Below, in pieces: positions 31,672-38,411 of a DNA stretch of 64,000 bases. Numbering within the stretch: position 1 is the stretch's first letter; the number at the start of each line of letters is the position of its first letter. The translations under genes were made by a program, and so were the position numbers. Origin of the DNA: Paraescarpia echinospica. Taxonomy: Eukaryota > Annelida > Polychaeta > Sabellida > Siboglinidae. The notes below the pieces were generated by a model. It was not told the DNA's origin. It did no database searches and was given only the letters and a program-made list of their open reading frames with translations. The DNA lies in contig CM034533.1 in the NCBI GenBank assembly GCA_020002185.1, positions 52,285,568-52,349,567 on the forward strand, read 5' to 3'.

Positions 31672-32424
31672 TCAGACGTCGAGGCATGCCCTTTTCAACA
31701 GGTAATACTGCACGGCGACCTCCAACAGCGAACGATCGAACGGCGCCGTCCAATCCGTCCCCATGAGCCAGTCGGCCACCTGGCGCATGAGGGAGCCCTC
31801 CGAAGCGCGATCGCCGCGCACGCAACGCTCCTCCAGTACCGAGAGTATACGAATAGCGGGCAGCAACAACGTCTGCTGTAGAAAGCTGTCGAGTGATATT
31901 GAAAAAAAGCACACATTCAGGGCCGCCACGTTTTGGTACAGAATGTTGTACCGTCGGCTCGGCTTCCTACCCCTGTAGCCGCACATGTGAACGAAGGGGT
32001 ACCCCTCCTCGGGAGGGCACTCACCACATTCTTGGCGCGCGGTGTCCATCACTCGTTCGCTGATTAGCTCGGCAAACGTGGCCCTCATACAGCGCTGCCG
32101 ACCGGCGTACGAGTGCAGAACGCTCCATTCCGAGTCGGCCTGAAGCGTGCCCACGATCACAGGGCGTTGTTGATGTTTGATGCGGGCCCACGGAATGAAG
32201 TCCTCCGACGAAACCGACAACACGTCCAGAGGCAGTGGCGACGATGGCACGGCTGCTGCTTCTGCTGTCGCCGCCGCCGGGGTTAATGGCACGGCTGCTG
32301 CTTCTGCTGTCGCCACCACCGGGGTTAATGTAACGTACGTGGGCGTCGCGGCGTCGCTCACCGGCCCGTGCGGTGGCATGGGCTGCGTGTCTTCCACCTC
32401 AGGAGCGCACGGCCAGTACGGCAT
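31672..32424 (-). CDS. Unknown Polinton-borne protein
   Basis: I do not recognise this protein. The minus-strand frame is open from 32547, but there is an in-frame TAG just upstream and no ATG before 32424 (MPYWPCAPEVED), so I place the start there; a spliced upstream exon is possible. The N-terminal half is Pro/Ala/Thr-rich with an imperfect repeat (TPVVATAEAAAVPLTPAAA). The C-terminal half is compact, with CGECPPEEGYPFVHMCGYRG (a possible C-x2-C...H-x2-C metal site) and then helices (SLDSFLQQTLLLPAIRILSVLEE, broken in two here: SLDSFLQQTLL / PAIRILSVLEE). It lies directly downstream of the RPA-like gene on the same strand, which suggests co-transcription and perhaps a shared replication role. 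Confidence 0.5.
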   Translation of the reverse strand: MPYWPCAPEVEDTQPMPPHGPVSDAATPTYVTLTPVVATAEAAAVPLTPAAATAEAAAVPSSPLPLDVLSVSSEDFIPWARIKHQQRPVIVGTLQADSEWSVLHSYAGRQRCMRATFAELISERVMDTARQECGECPPEEGYPFVHMCGYRGRKPSRRYNILYQNVAALNVCFFSISLDSFLQQTLLLPAIRILSVLEERCVRGDRASEGSLMRQVADWLMGTDWTAPFDRSLLEVAVQYYLLKRACLDV

Positions 32425-32546
32425 CCCTTCTTCTCTCGTCAGCGGTGGAGGGTCGTTGGCGCCAGCGAAGCATGGCGTCGTTTCCTTCTTAGCGCACTTC
32501 TCGGCAGGGGGTGCGCACTCGTCAGCAGCATCGATAATTCCGCGCA

Positions 32547-32632
32547 ACGCAGCAGCAATTACAGCGTCCTACAGAACAATAACCAAAGCAGCAATTACAA
32601 CGTCCTACAGAACACTAGCCAAACGTTAGTCA
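32547..32632 (-). repeat. Tandem duplication between RPA-like and unknown genes
   Basis: On the minus strand, TTCTGTAGGACG.TGTAATTGCTGC occurs twice about 32 bp apart. CTGTAG could serve as a weak acceptor or spacer. There is no gene here. Confidence 0.6.
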
Positions 32633-32633
32633 T

Positions 32634-33317
32634 TCAAACGTATACGCCGGGTTCGCTCGCCTTCTTCGACACGACCCGCACATCACGGACAGTACACATG
32701 TCCAGTATGCCACCCCACACGACCTTGTGCACGGTCAGCTCCAAGACTGTGCCAACCAGGCTCGCCACAAAGCTACTGCGCAACTGGTCTGGCAACAGGC
32801 CTGACACATGATCGGCATCGTAATCGCCGATCGACGAAATGGCTTCGTCGAACAGGGTGATCCAAATGCTGGCCTCAGTGTCGGCGTCCTTTTCGTCTTC
32901 CACCAAGACGCGCACCGAAAAATACGTCTTCGCCTTTGCCTGCACCCCGTGTACAGCGCAGACCCGACCACCGCTTTCAAGACCTCGCACTTTGCGCTTG
33001 TAAATGCCACAGCCGATGTACGTGCATTTACTTTTCCAAGCCACGCCAACGATTGTTACGGGCGTAACAATCTTATACGTGCCATCGCGGGCTAGCACGA
33101 ACTCTTTCAACGATACCTCGGACGTCAGCGCGTCCGCACTCACCACGGCCTCGAAAGAAGGCGCCGGCTTAGTAGGCGCCACGTCGGCAGTCGGAAGCGC
33201 CTTCGCGCTGGCCTCCGAAGCAGGTTTCGTTTTGCCACCAGACGCCACCGTTGGCCCCTCCCTCAGCTTGCTGCCCTTCTTTGGCGGCGCCTCTCCGTGA
33301 GCGGTCGGCGGTGACAT
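32634..33317 (-). CDS. RPA70 (DBD-C)-like single-stranded DNA binding protein
   Basis: 227 residues from ATG 33317 (upstream codons to 33467 are open but lie across the likely promoter). Residues 1-60 are Lys/Ala/Pro-rich and disordered. Residues about 70-215 resemble the C-terminal OB fold of the large subunit of replication protein A. A four-ligand zinc site (Cys98-x4-Cys103, Cys120-x2-His123) sits in the first strands. It is followed by TYFSVRVLVEDEKD and the family hallmark WITLFDEAI (152-160), in the same order and spacing as RPA70, with His in place of the fourth Cys. The expected role is binding single-stranded DNA during strand-displacement replication. It is uninterrupted. No such gene belongs to the Polinton core set. 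Confidence 0.75.
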   Translation of the reverse strand: MSPPTAHGEAPPKKGSKLREGPTVASGGKTKPASEASAKALPTADVAPTKPAPSFEAVVSADALTSEVSLKEFVLARDGTYKIVTPVTIVGVAWKSKCTYIGCGIYKRKVRGLESGGRVCAVHGVQAKAKTYFSVRVLVEDEKDADTEASIWITLFDEAISSIGDYDADHVSGLLPDQLRSSFVASLVGTVLELTVHKVVWGGILDMCTVRDVRVVSKKASEPGVYV

Positions 33318-33403
33318 GATCAACAACGCTCTGCAACACACAAAGTTACTGCAACGGTAACAACACCACAGCGACGATACATAGTCGTTCTCCGCCCAGC
33401 CCC

Positions 33404-33412
33404 CTATATAAG
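33404..33412 (-). promoter_or_regulatory. TATA-like box upstream of the RPA-like gene
   Basis: CTTATATAG on the minus strand, about 90 bp upstream of ATG 33317. It reads CTATATAAG on the plus strand, so it could also fire rightward toward 33706. Confidence 0.5.
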
Positions 33413-33705
33413 CGCTTTGCACGCGGCCCGCACACGGCCCCCGTGAGCGAGCGCACGCACGCCACAAAGCAGCCGACTCTTACAAGGTTACTAAAACTGA
33501 AAACAATATCTCGGTCAGCCTAGTGCACTAACAGAACGCCTCTTTTATTTCCTAATATAAGTTTACCATAAGATTCTCTAGACCCCACTGACTATTATAG
33601 GCCGCTTAGTTTGCTCACATTTCACCTTTAACGGTCGTTTTAAACACTTACAAACAGTTACATAAGCGTGCTATATAAACAGTGACGTCAGCCCCTTATG
33701 TAACT
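33413..33705. promoter_or_regulatory. Divergent intergenic promoter region
   Basis: Separates the leftward RPA-like gene from the rightward spliced gene. It holds TATATAAA at 33672-33679 and a perfect CRE palindrome TGACGTCA at 33683-33690, just upstream of ATG 33706. If that TATA is used, the leader would be only a few bases. Confidence 0.55.
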
Positions 33706-33842
33706 ATGGCGTACGTGTCTAGGCCGCTACACGTTACCGCGCGCAAAACAGCGGCGCAACAACTGCGCAATTCATTTCTCACGATGGAGCCGACCGACCA
33801 AGTTCACAATTATGCGGCCAATTCCCAACAACCACAAAACAG
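33706..33842 (+). CDS. Alternatively spliced Polinton gene, shared exon 1
   Basis: ATG 33706 opens MAYVSRPLHVTARKTAAQQL, a basic N-terminus, then a Gln/Asn-rich stretch. The exon ends AACAG|GTACGT at 33842 (phase 2). The intron of 94 bp has CTAAC branch-point words and ends TTTTTTACAG at 33936. Joining to 33937 keeps the frame open, which supports a real intron. The function is unknown and no known domain is seen. Exons 1 and 2 form the constant part of all predicted isoforms. Confidence 0.65.
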
Positions 33843-33936
33843 GTACGTTTTGCTAACTCAACTAACACTGACTTTCCTCACTCACATTACTGCTTTCTTT
33901 TATAACGTTCACTAACTAACTAACTATTTTTTACAG

Positions 33937-34077
33937 CGAGCTGCCTCCCCAAAACGCCGGGATTGGGGCTGCACCGACGACTCCCCAAGTCGCCGGGAAT
34001 ACGCCTCCCCAAGCCGCCGGGAATAGTGCTGTTCCGCCACCTATGCGTCTACCCCCACCCCAACGCCCCGGCGAAAG
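33937..34077 (+). CDS. Alternatively spliced Polinton gene, shared exon 2
   Basis: 47 codons of low complexity, with PPQ.AGN units repeated three times (PPQNAG, TPQVAGN, PPQAAGN), then PPPMRLPPPQRPGE. It ends GCGAAAG|GTACGT at 34077, again in phase 2 and with a donor very like that of exon 1. Read-through into the intron meets a stop within four codons, so a downstream acceptor must be used. Several candidates follow. Confidence 0.65.
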
Positions 34078-34120
34078 GTACGTTTAACGATACTAACTAA
34101 ATAACGCTTCTCCTTTACAG

Positions 34121-34133
34121 ACCGCTTTTTTAA
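34121..34133 (+). CDS. Alternative terminal exon A (very short)
   Basis: The first acceptor after exon 2 (CTCCTTTACAG, intron of 43 bp) adds only R-P-L-F before TAA. It would give a truncated isoform consisting of the shared N-terminus. Confidence 0.4.
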
Positions 34134-34151
34134 ATTTACCTTTATTTGCAG

Positions 34152-34386
34152 ACGCCTATTACGGACTTTTGATAAAGCCTATAGCTGCTTTTCCGTACGC
34201 CCCACTATTTACAAACGCCCCGCTACAGACTTATTGCTTTTTTACAGGACCCCACCTAAAAAGAGACGCACCGTTACTTTAATACTTTTTTCATACTTGC
34301 AGACGAAACATCGCCGGATTCGATACACTGCATATAGGGCGCGGGCAAACCCTTGCGCGCCCCTCACACCGAAATGGCTTCATTAA
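34152..34386 (+). CDS. Alternative terminal exon B (with C nested in frame)
   Basis: Acceptor TTTATTTGCAG at 34151. In phase with exon 2 it gives RRLLRTFDKAYSCF and stays open for about 78 codons to TAA 34384. A further acceptor TTTTTTACAG at 34247 enters the same frame at RTPPKKRRTV (exon C). That basic run resembles a classical nuclear localisation signal. The C-terminus is Arg-rich. There is no GT donor of quality before the next acceptor, so these behave as alternative last exons. Confidence 0.5.
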
Positions 34387-34510
34387 TAGATCAAGAATAA
34401 ATTTGAGCCCAGGCGATCTGATTATGATTGATAGAAGACCGCGCGCCGATAGGCCTGGGGCCACATTGTACCTTGGACGTCGCCGACCACGTCACACTAC
34501 CGACCCTTAA
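34303..34510 (+). CDS. Alternative terminal exon D
   Basis: Acceptor CATACTTGCAG at 34302. The in-phase reading begins RRNIAGFDTLHIGRGQ, continues NLSPGDLIMIDRRPRADRPG, and runs 69 codons to TAA at 34508. It has no start codon of its own, so it is only visible as an exon. It is basic with a short hydrophobic strand (DLIMID). No known family. Confidence 0.5.
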
Positions 34511-34531
34511 CACTTTTTCCTTCTCCCACAG

Positions 34532-34670
34532 ATATCGCCTATTGATCGTGGCGCCGGAACTAGTCAATCGGCTCCTTATGGAACAAACCCTTGCCAACCA
34601 CACTCAACGGAATGGACACCCGGCAGGACGAACCCCGCGCGCCAGTAATCGCCACCCCGACGATAATTGA
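34532..34670 (+). CDS. Alternative terminal exon E, paralogous to F
   Basis: Acceptor CCTTCTCCCACAG at 34531. The in-phase reading begins RYRLLIVAPELVNRLL and stops at 34670 after 46 codons. The first dozen residues match exon F (RHLFVIAPELTHR), and the DNA is also alignable, so E and F arose by duplication of an exon together with its acceptor. Confidence 0.55.
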
Positions 34671-34690
34671 ACTTTTCCTTTTCACCACAG

Positions 34691-35216
34691 CAGACACCTC
34701 TTCGTGATCGCCCCTGAACTAACTCATCGAAGATACGCCATCGGACGGGGCGTTGTGGTACACTTCGTTGAACCTACCCCTCGCCCAATCAGCTTCGCGT
34801 CGTCACCACACCGCCGCCCACTCTTAGCCGTCGAGCCACAACAACAACAACAACAACAACACGACACAGAAAACTTCGACAGCGACGGTTACAGTGGCAC
34901 CGACGATTTATTATTTCTAGCCACACCTGCAGACAACCCCCAACCAGAAGAAGGCGAAACTTTCACGCAACCCTTCTCATTTGCTTCCATATTTCCACGT
35001 CCTCAAGTTCTCCTCCCCTCATTTGCGCCACCCATTCCAGCCCATCTTTCCGTTCATTTAAGTTATTCTCCACAGCCACCCGGCCGCCACGGATTTGGGC
35101 CACCACCACCCGATCATGACCCCTTTCCAAGTTACCCTGCACGGCCACCCGGCCGCCACGGATTTGGCCCCCCACCACCCGTCCATGACCCCTTTCCGCC
35201 GCCTCCATCTTCATAA
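34691..35216 (+). CDS. Alternative terminal exon F (longest C-terminus)
   Basis: Acceptor TTTTCACCACAG at 34690. The in-phase reading begins SRHLFVIAPELTHRRYAIGRG and runs 175 codons. It contains a seven-Gln run, an acidic stretch (ENFDSDGYSGTDD, then PQPEEGE) and a proline-rich tail with two copies of PPGRHGFGPPPP.HDPFP. The acidic and Gln/Pro-rich make-up is like a transcription-activation or scaffold region (inference). The stop at 35214-35216 overlaps the AATAAA signal at 35215. The open frame from GTG 34704 is probably not a separate gene. Confidence 0.6.
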
Positions 35217-35220
35217 TAAA
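35215..35220 (+). terminator. Poly(A) signal shared by the alternative exons
   Basis: AATAAA overlaps the stop of exon F and is the first such signal downstream of exons A-F, so all isoforms could share one 3' end. Confidence 0.65.
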
Positions 35221-35335
35221 TTCACCGTTCATCTGTATACCAATACAATTTATTTATCACCGTTTATTGCTGTTTCTGTGTTTCGTTTCGTAAAAAGCGC
35301 GCCACCAGCATTCCAACTCATACACGAATAACACC

Positions 35336-35710
35336 ATGCCTATATTCCACCTATTCGTCGTTGCAACACCAAACACCAGCGGTCTCCAAAGCCACAAGCT
35401 TATTACACGCGCCCAGGCCAATCTGACAGCTTCGGCCTCCAGCTGCTATAACGATATTGCAACGCCGATGCACGCGTATCAGCTGTTACCAAACATCAGC
35501 TGTAACGCAGCCAGCACTGACAGCCAATACACCAATCTACAGCGGCTCCAGCGCCACAACCTTAATACAAGCGCCTATGCGGCGCTACGCACAGGCCAAC
35601 TTATTCTGGCAGCTCCGGCCCCCAGCTGCTATAACGATATTGCAACGCCGATGCACGCGCATCAGCTGTTACCAAACATCAGCTGTTACCGACCGCGCAC
35701 GGCCAGATGA
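35336..35710 (+). CDS. Hypothetical 124-residue protein with internal repeat
   Basis: The plus-strand frame from ATG 35336 is open for 124 codons. A 23-residue unit (CYNDIATPMHA.QLLPNISC) occurs twice, about 59 codons apart, because an approximately 75-bp DNA repeat (35430-35505 and 35607-35690) is in frame. Other frames of the repeat are also open, and no domain is recognised. It may simply be repetitive noncoding DNA between the poly(A) site and the right TIR. Confidence 0.3.
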   Translation: MPIFHLFVVATPNTSGLQSHKLITRAQANLTASASSCYNDIATPMHAYQLLPNISCNAASTDSQYTNLQRLQRHNLNTSAYAALRTGQLILAAPAPSCYNDIATPMHAHQLLPNISCYRPRTAR

Positions 35711-35869
35711 TAGCCGAAATAAACATTTATCCGGCCTTCCGACAAACAACGCACATAAACTCGAACAGCCTGACATACGAAACCCCCATTCACCAGTGAG
35801 TCGTGAAAACCAGGCCACTCGATTGCCCTCCTGATCTCCAGCGCGCCAGGCGTAAACTAATCCGGCCGA

Positions 35870-36000
35870 TTAACCTCGATGATCCCCAGGACCGCCACCG
35901 CACCGCGTTACAGGCTAGAAGCTTCTAGAAGGTTCTAGAACCTTCTAGAACCTTCCCGTGAGTCATGATATTAACCTCGCTGATCCCCAGGGACGCCACT
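35870..36000. promoter_or_regulatory. Heat-shock-element array with AP-1 site, flanked by direct repeats
   Basis: 35917-35956 is eight contiguous alternating pentamers of the nGAAn/nTTCn type with no mismatch at the conserved three bases, far above the three needed by heat-shock factor. A consensus AP-1/TRE site TGAGTCA follows at 35959-35965. The pair is flanked by direct repeats of TTAACCTCG.TGATCCCCAGG at 35871 and 35971. It lies about 150 bp inside the right TIR. Which promoter it serves is unclear. Confidence 0.75.
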
Positions 36001-36111
36001 TCACTCTAAAACCTTTCCCACCTCCCCCGTACACCTAATTAATACTAATTAGTCGATATTTAGTATTTTTAGTTATTGCTAACGTTCTCCTCCAATAATT
36101 GCACTACTCAC

Positions 36112-36384
36112 TTATTACTAATTAGTACTTAATTAATTACCCTAATTTTTTACCTAATTAGTACCTGATTAGTCACTAGAGGTCGACAATCACCCTATTT
36201 ATTTCCCTTATTAGTACCTGATTAGTTACTAGAGGGCGACACCCTCTTTCTAAGGAAACCCATCAATCACTTTGACGTTTACTAAAACATTACTGCTAAA
36301 AAACGTAGGAATTCTACTTATAAAAAACGCAAAAGCCTTTGATCTGGGGTCATGACCGGGGATGGGAGCGACTGTATCACTACT
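36112..36384 (-). repeat. Right terminal inverted repeat (about 273 bp)
   Basis: Reverse complement of 24932-25203 with two visible differences. It ends CACTACT at 36384 and is followed by TGCCTT. Confidence 0.92.
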
Positions 36385-36390
36385 TGCCTT
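36385..36390. repeat. Right 6-bp target site duplication (TGCCTT)
   Basis: Identical to 24926-24931. Confidence 0.9.
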
Positions 36391-36660
36391 GGAAAGAAGA
36401 GAGAGAGCAACGACATGCTTAATACGCACTGAGGACATGGATGTCATTGTGCGTCTGACCAGCACGTTTTAAGAGTTTATAACCTTTTATTCACCTTCAA
36501 ACATATTAGTAAACTTCATTGCAATCTGTCATGCTCGGGGAAAAGACAAATCCATGTCATTGCCAGTTTTCCACTGGCCGATTGCTTACAGATTGCGACA
36601 CAACATACGCATTCTTTGGCAAGGGAAAGAAACTGGCATGGGAAACCTGGAATGCATAGT
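36385..36660 (+). pseudogene. Multicopy FEN/PIN-like gene, 3' part after the Polinton
   Basis: In the frame carried over from the left flank this reads ERRERATTCLIRTEDMDVIV and then meets a stop near 36470. Further on SLPVFHW is recognisable at about 36560, and after a one-base shift DCDTTYAFFGKGKKLAWETW at about 36593-36652. These are the second and third acidic blocks of the family (xDxD and GCDT, here DCDT), followed by the FFGKGKK signature. A stop and shift show decay. The downstream part of the family is not recognised in the window. Confidence 0.6.
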
Positions 36661-36689
36661 TAATCAAAACATGAACTGCATGGCACTGA

Positions 36690-38280
36690 ATCCATACAAC
36701 CATATAAATCTGGATTCGCGACAAATGGCTGCAGTGCCAGGTGTGCGCGCAAGAAAGCTCGTTTCATATGTACCGAACGTTGTATCTTCTCAAAGAAATG
36801 TATGCGACGCCTTGTTACATTTCGTTTGCCGAATGACCACTTCTGTCTCCTCAAGTGGCACGTCATGGCACGGCGATCGTGACGGTCGAGACCTGATTAC
36901 TGTTCGCGGGCAGTTGTCTCGGGGCACCCCCTTTGTGGCTGCTCCAATATCAGTCATATTTTCCACTCCAGTGATTGTATTCTCGTCTGCAACGAGCGGT
37001 AATTGCCTTCTTTGAAATCGCACTGGTAGTGATACAACATCGTTGCTATGCGGTAACTGAACGCGATACGCTTCAAGCGTTAGAAGTATTGGTTTCATAG
37101 TTTGATTATCACATCGATCTCTTTTTTTGCAATCCTATTAGTGAGCTTAGAAAAACAGTGGTGGCACTATCTTTGCGAAAATGGACGACCGGTATTTATC
37201 TGTCTCTGTCATTGCTTGTCCTTGTATCGATTGTGTGTTGTTGTTGTTGTTTAATTTTACTTCATAGAATGTCTGAGATATGACATTTATGGACTGAAGT
37301 AAAACTAGGATGGGAATCCTTGCATAACAATATCTTGCGCACACCAGTAACATGGAAATGAAACGCAACTTGCAACACCATTTGTGTACCAGGTGTGCGA
37401 GATGCACACATGATTCACACATGATTCACAAACAGTTTTGTGCCCGTGCTGGTGTGGAGCCTGGGTACAGACACAGGTCTCATCAACACATCGGACTACA
37501 GAAACACAACGGCAGAAAGGATCTTCTGATAGTCCCGAGACTACTGCGTTTAGGCCTGCGATACCGCGGAAGCAAAAATCGTCTCGTCCGCAAATAGTCG
37601 ATATTTTTACTTGTCTGCGTTCATGCTTAGCGAAAGTCCCGTTCATGCACAGTTTTGATGACAAAACTAAGTTAGTTGTTTACGTAACAATGCGGTTGTC
37701 GCGTAGAAAATGGCGCGGACGGTGACGACGCTGTGGACTAACCAGTCGGCGACTTGCCAGCATGACGTTACGATCCTGGCGTTCAACTGCGTACACCACA
37801 AGTACAAACCCTTGTCGCTCCTATCGGATCTATAAGTCACTACAATAGACGACTTTACTGATGACTCGCGATGAGGCAGCGCGAACACTGGCGGCAGAGA
37901 CAAACATGTACAAGACACTGAGACAGTAGGCTATAGCGTGTGTATTTGCGTTTGTGTGTTATCTTGTAATTGTATCTTGATTGTAATATAATAATGGAGG
38001 CTTGCCGCAAATATGGCCTATTATCGGTTCAGATTGTATGCAGTGGCGTATTTTCGCAAAAAGAGTTTTCGTCGTTCAATAACTGAACATATTTCACTAC
38101 AGCAACTTACCCTAAGCACGTTTGCCTTCAATCGATAAAATAAATTTCCATTACTGGATTTGTTATCATACATACCTTAAATGTTTCTTTTAATCCAATT
38201 TATAAATTGTATTATTCGATTTGCAACGAAAACACTCCATAATTTATGAATAGCGGAATTTATTTTGTCGTGTCATAAAG
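36690..38280. other. Unassigned sequence
   Basis: Several frames of 80-150 codons on both strands (36554-37015, 36790-37098, 37305-37664) overlap one another and show no known domain or splice context. I call no gene. Confidence 0.35.
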
Positions 38281-38282
38281 AT

Positions 38283-38411
38283 TTATTTGTAAAAAAAAAA
38301 TCGGGTAAATAACACATTACAAAAGAAGCTCTCTGTACGATTCGAACCCACGACCACAATAGCAGCAATCACTAAGTACAGCAACACAACCACTCGGCCA
38401 CACAAACTTAT
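38283..38411 (-). repeat. tRNA-derived SINE, Ser/Leu-type head
   Basis: On the minus strand, TGGCCGAGTGG (A box, 38390-38400) and GGGTTCGAATC (B box, 38339-38349) have pol III spacing. A short body follows and ends in a T10 run at about 38290. The anticodon arm does not fold convincingly, so this is a SINE or tRNA pseudogene rather than a working tRNA gene. Confidence 0.55.

Larger units (their letters stand above)
24932..36384. mobile_element. Polinton/Maverick-like (adintovirus-like) element, 11.45 kb, without integrase or capsid genes
   Basis: The element is bounded by long terminal inverted repeats starting AGTAGTGATACAG and by a 6-bp TGCCTT duplication. It carries a packaging ATPase, a protein-X-like gene and a protein-primed polymerase B, the core replication and packaging genes of Polintons. 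It also has an RPA-like gene, an unknown gene and an alternatively spliced gene. I found no RVE integrase, hexon, penton or adenain-like protease on either strand. The interior is clearly richer in G+C than the host flanks. The target gene frame resumes across the duplication, which fixes the boundaries. It is either a nonautonomous derivative or a lineage that relies on helper elements. Confidence 0.9.

Noticed and set aside
34704..35216. Independent gene starting with GTG
   Set aside because: The frame is open upstream to a good acceptor in phase with shared exon 2; animal genes rarely start with GTG.
36554..37098. Opposed frames right of the Polinton
   Set aside because: The first part overlaps the decayed FEN/PIN-like gene in a different frame; the rest shows no domain on either strand.
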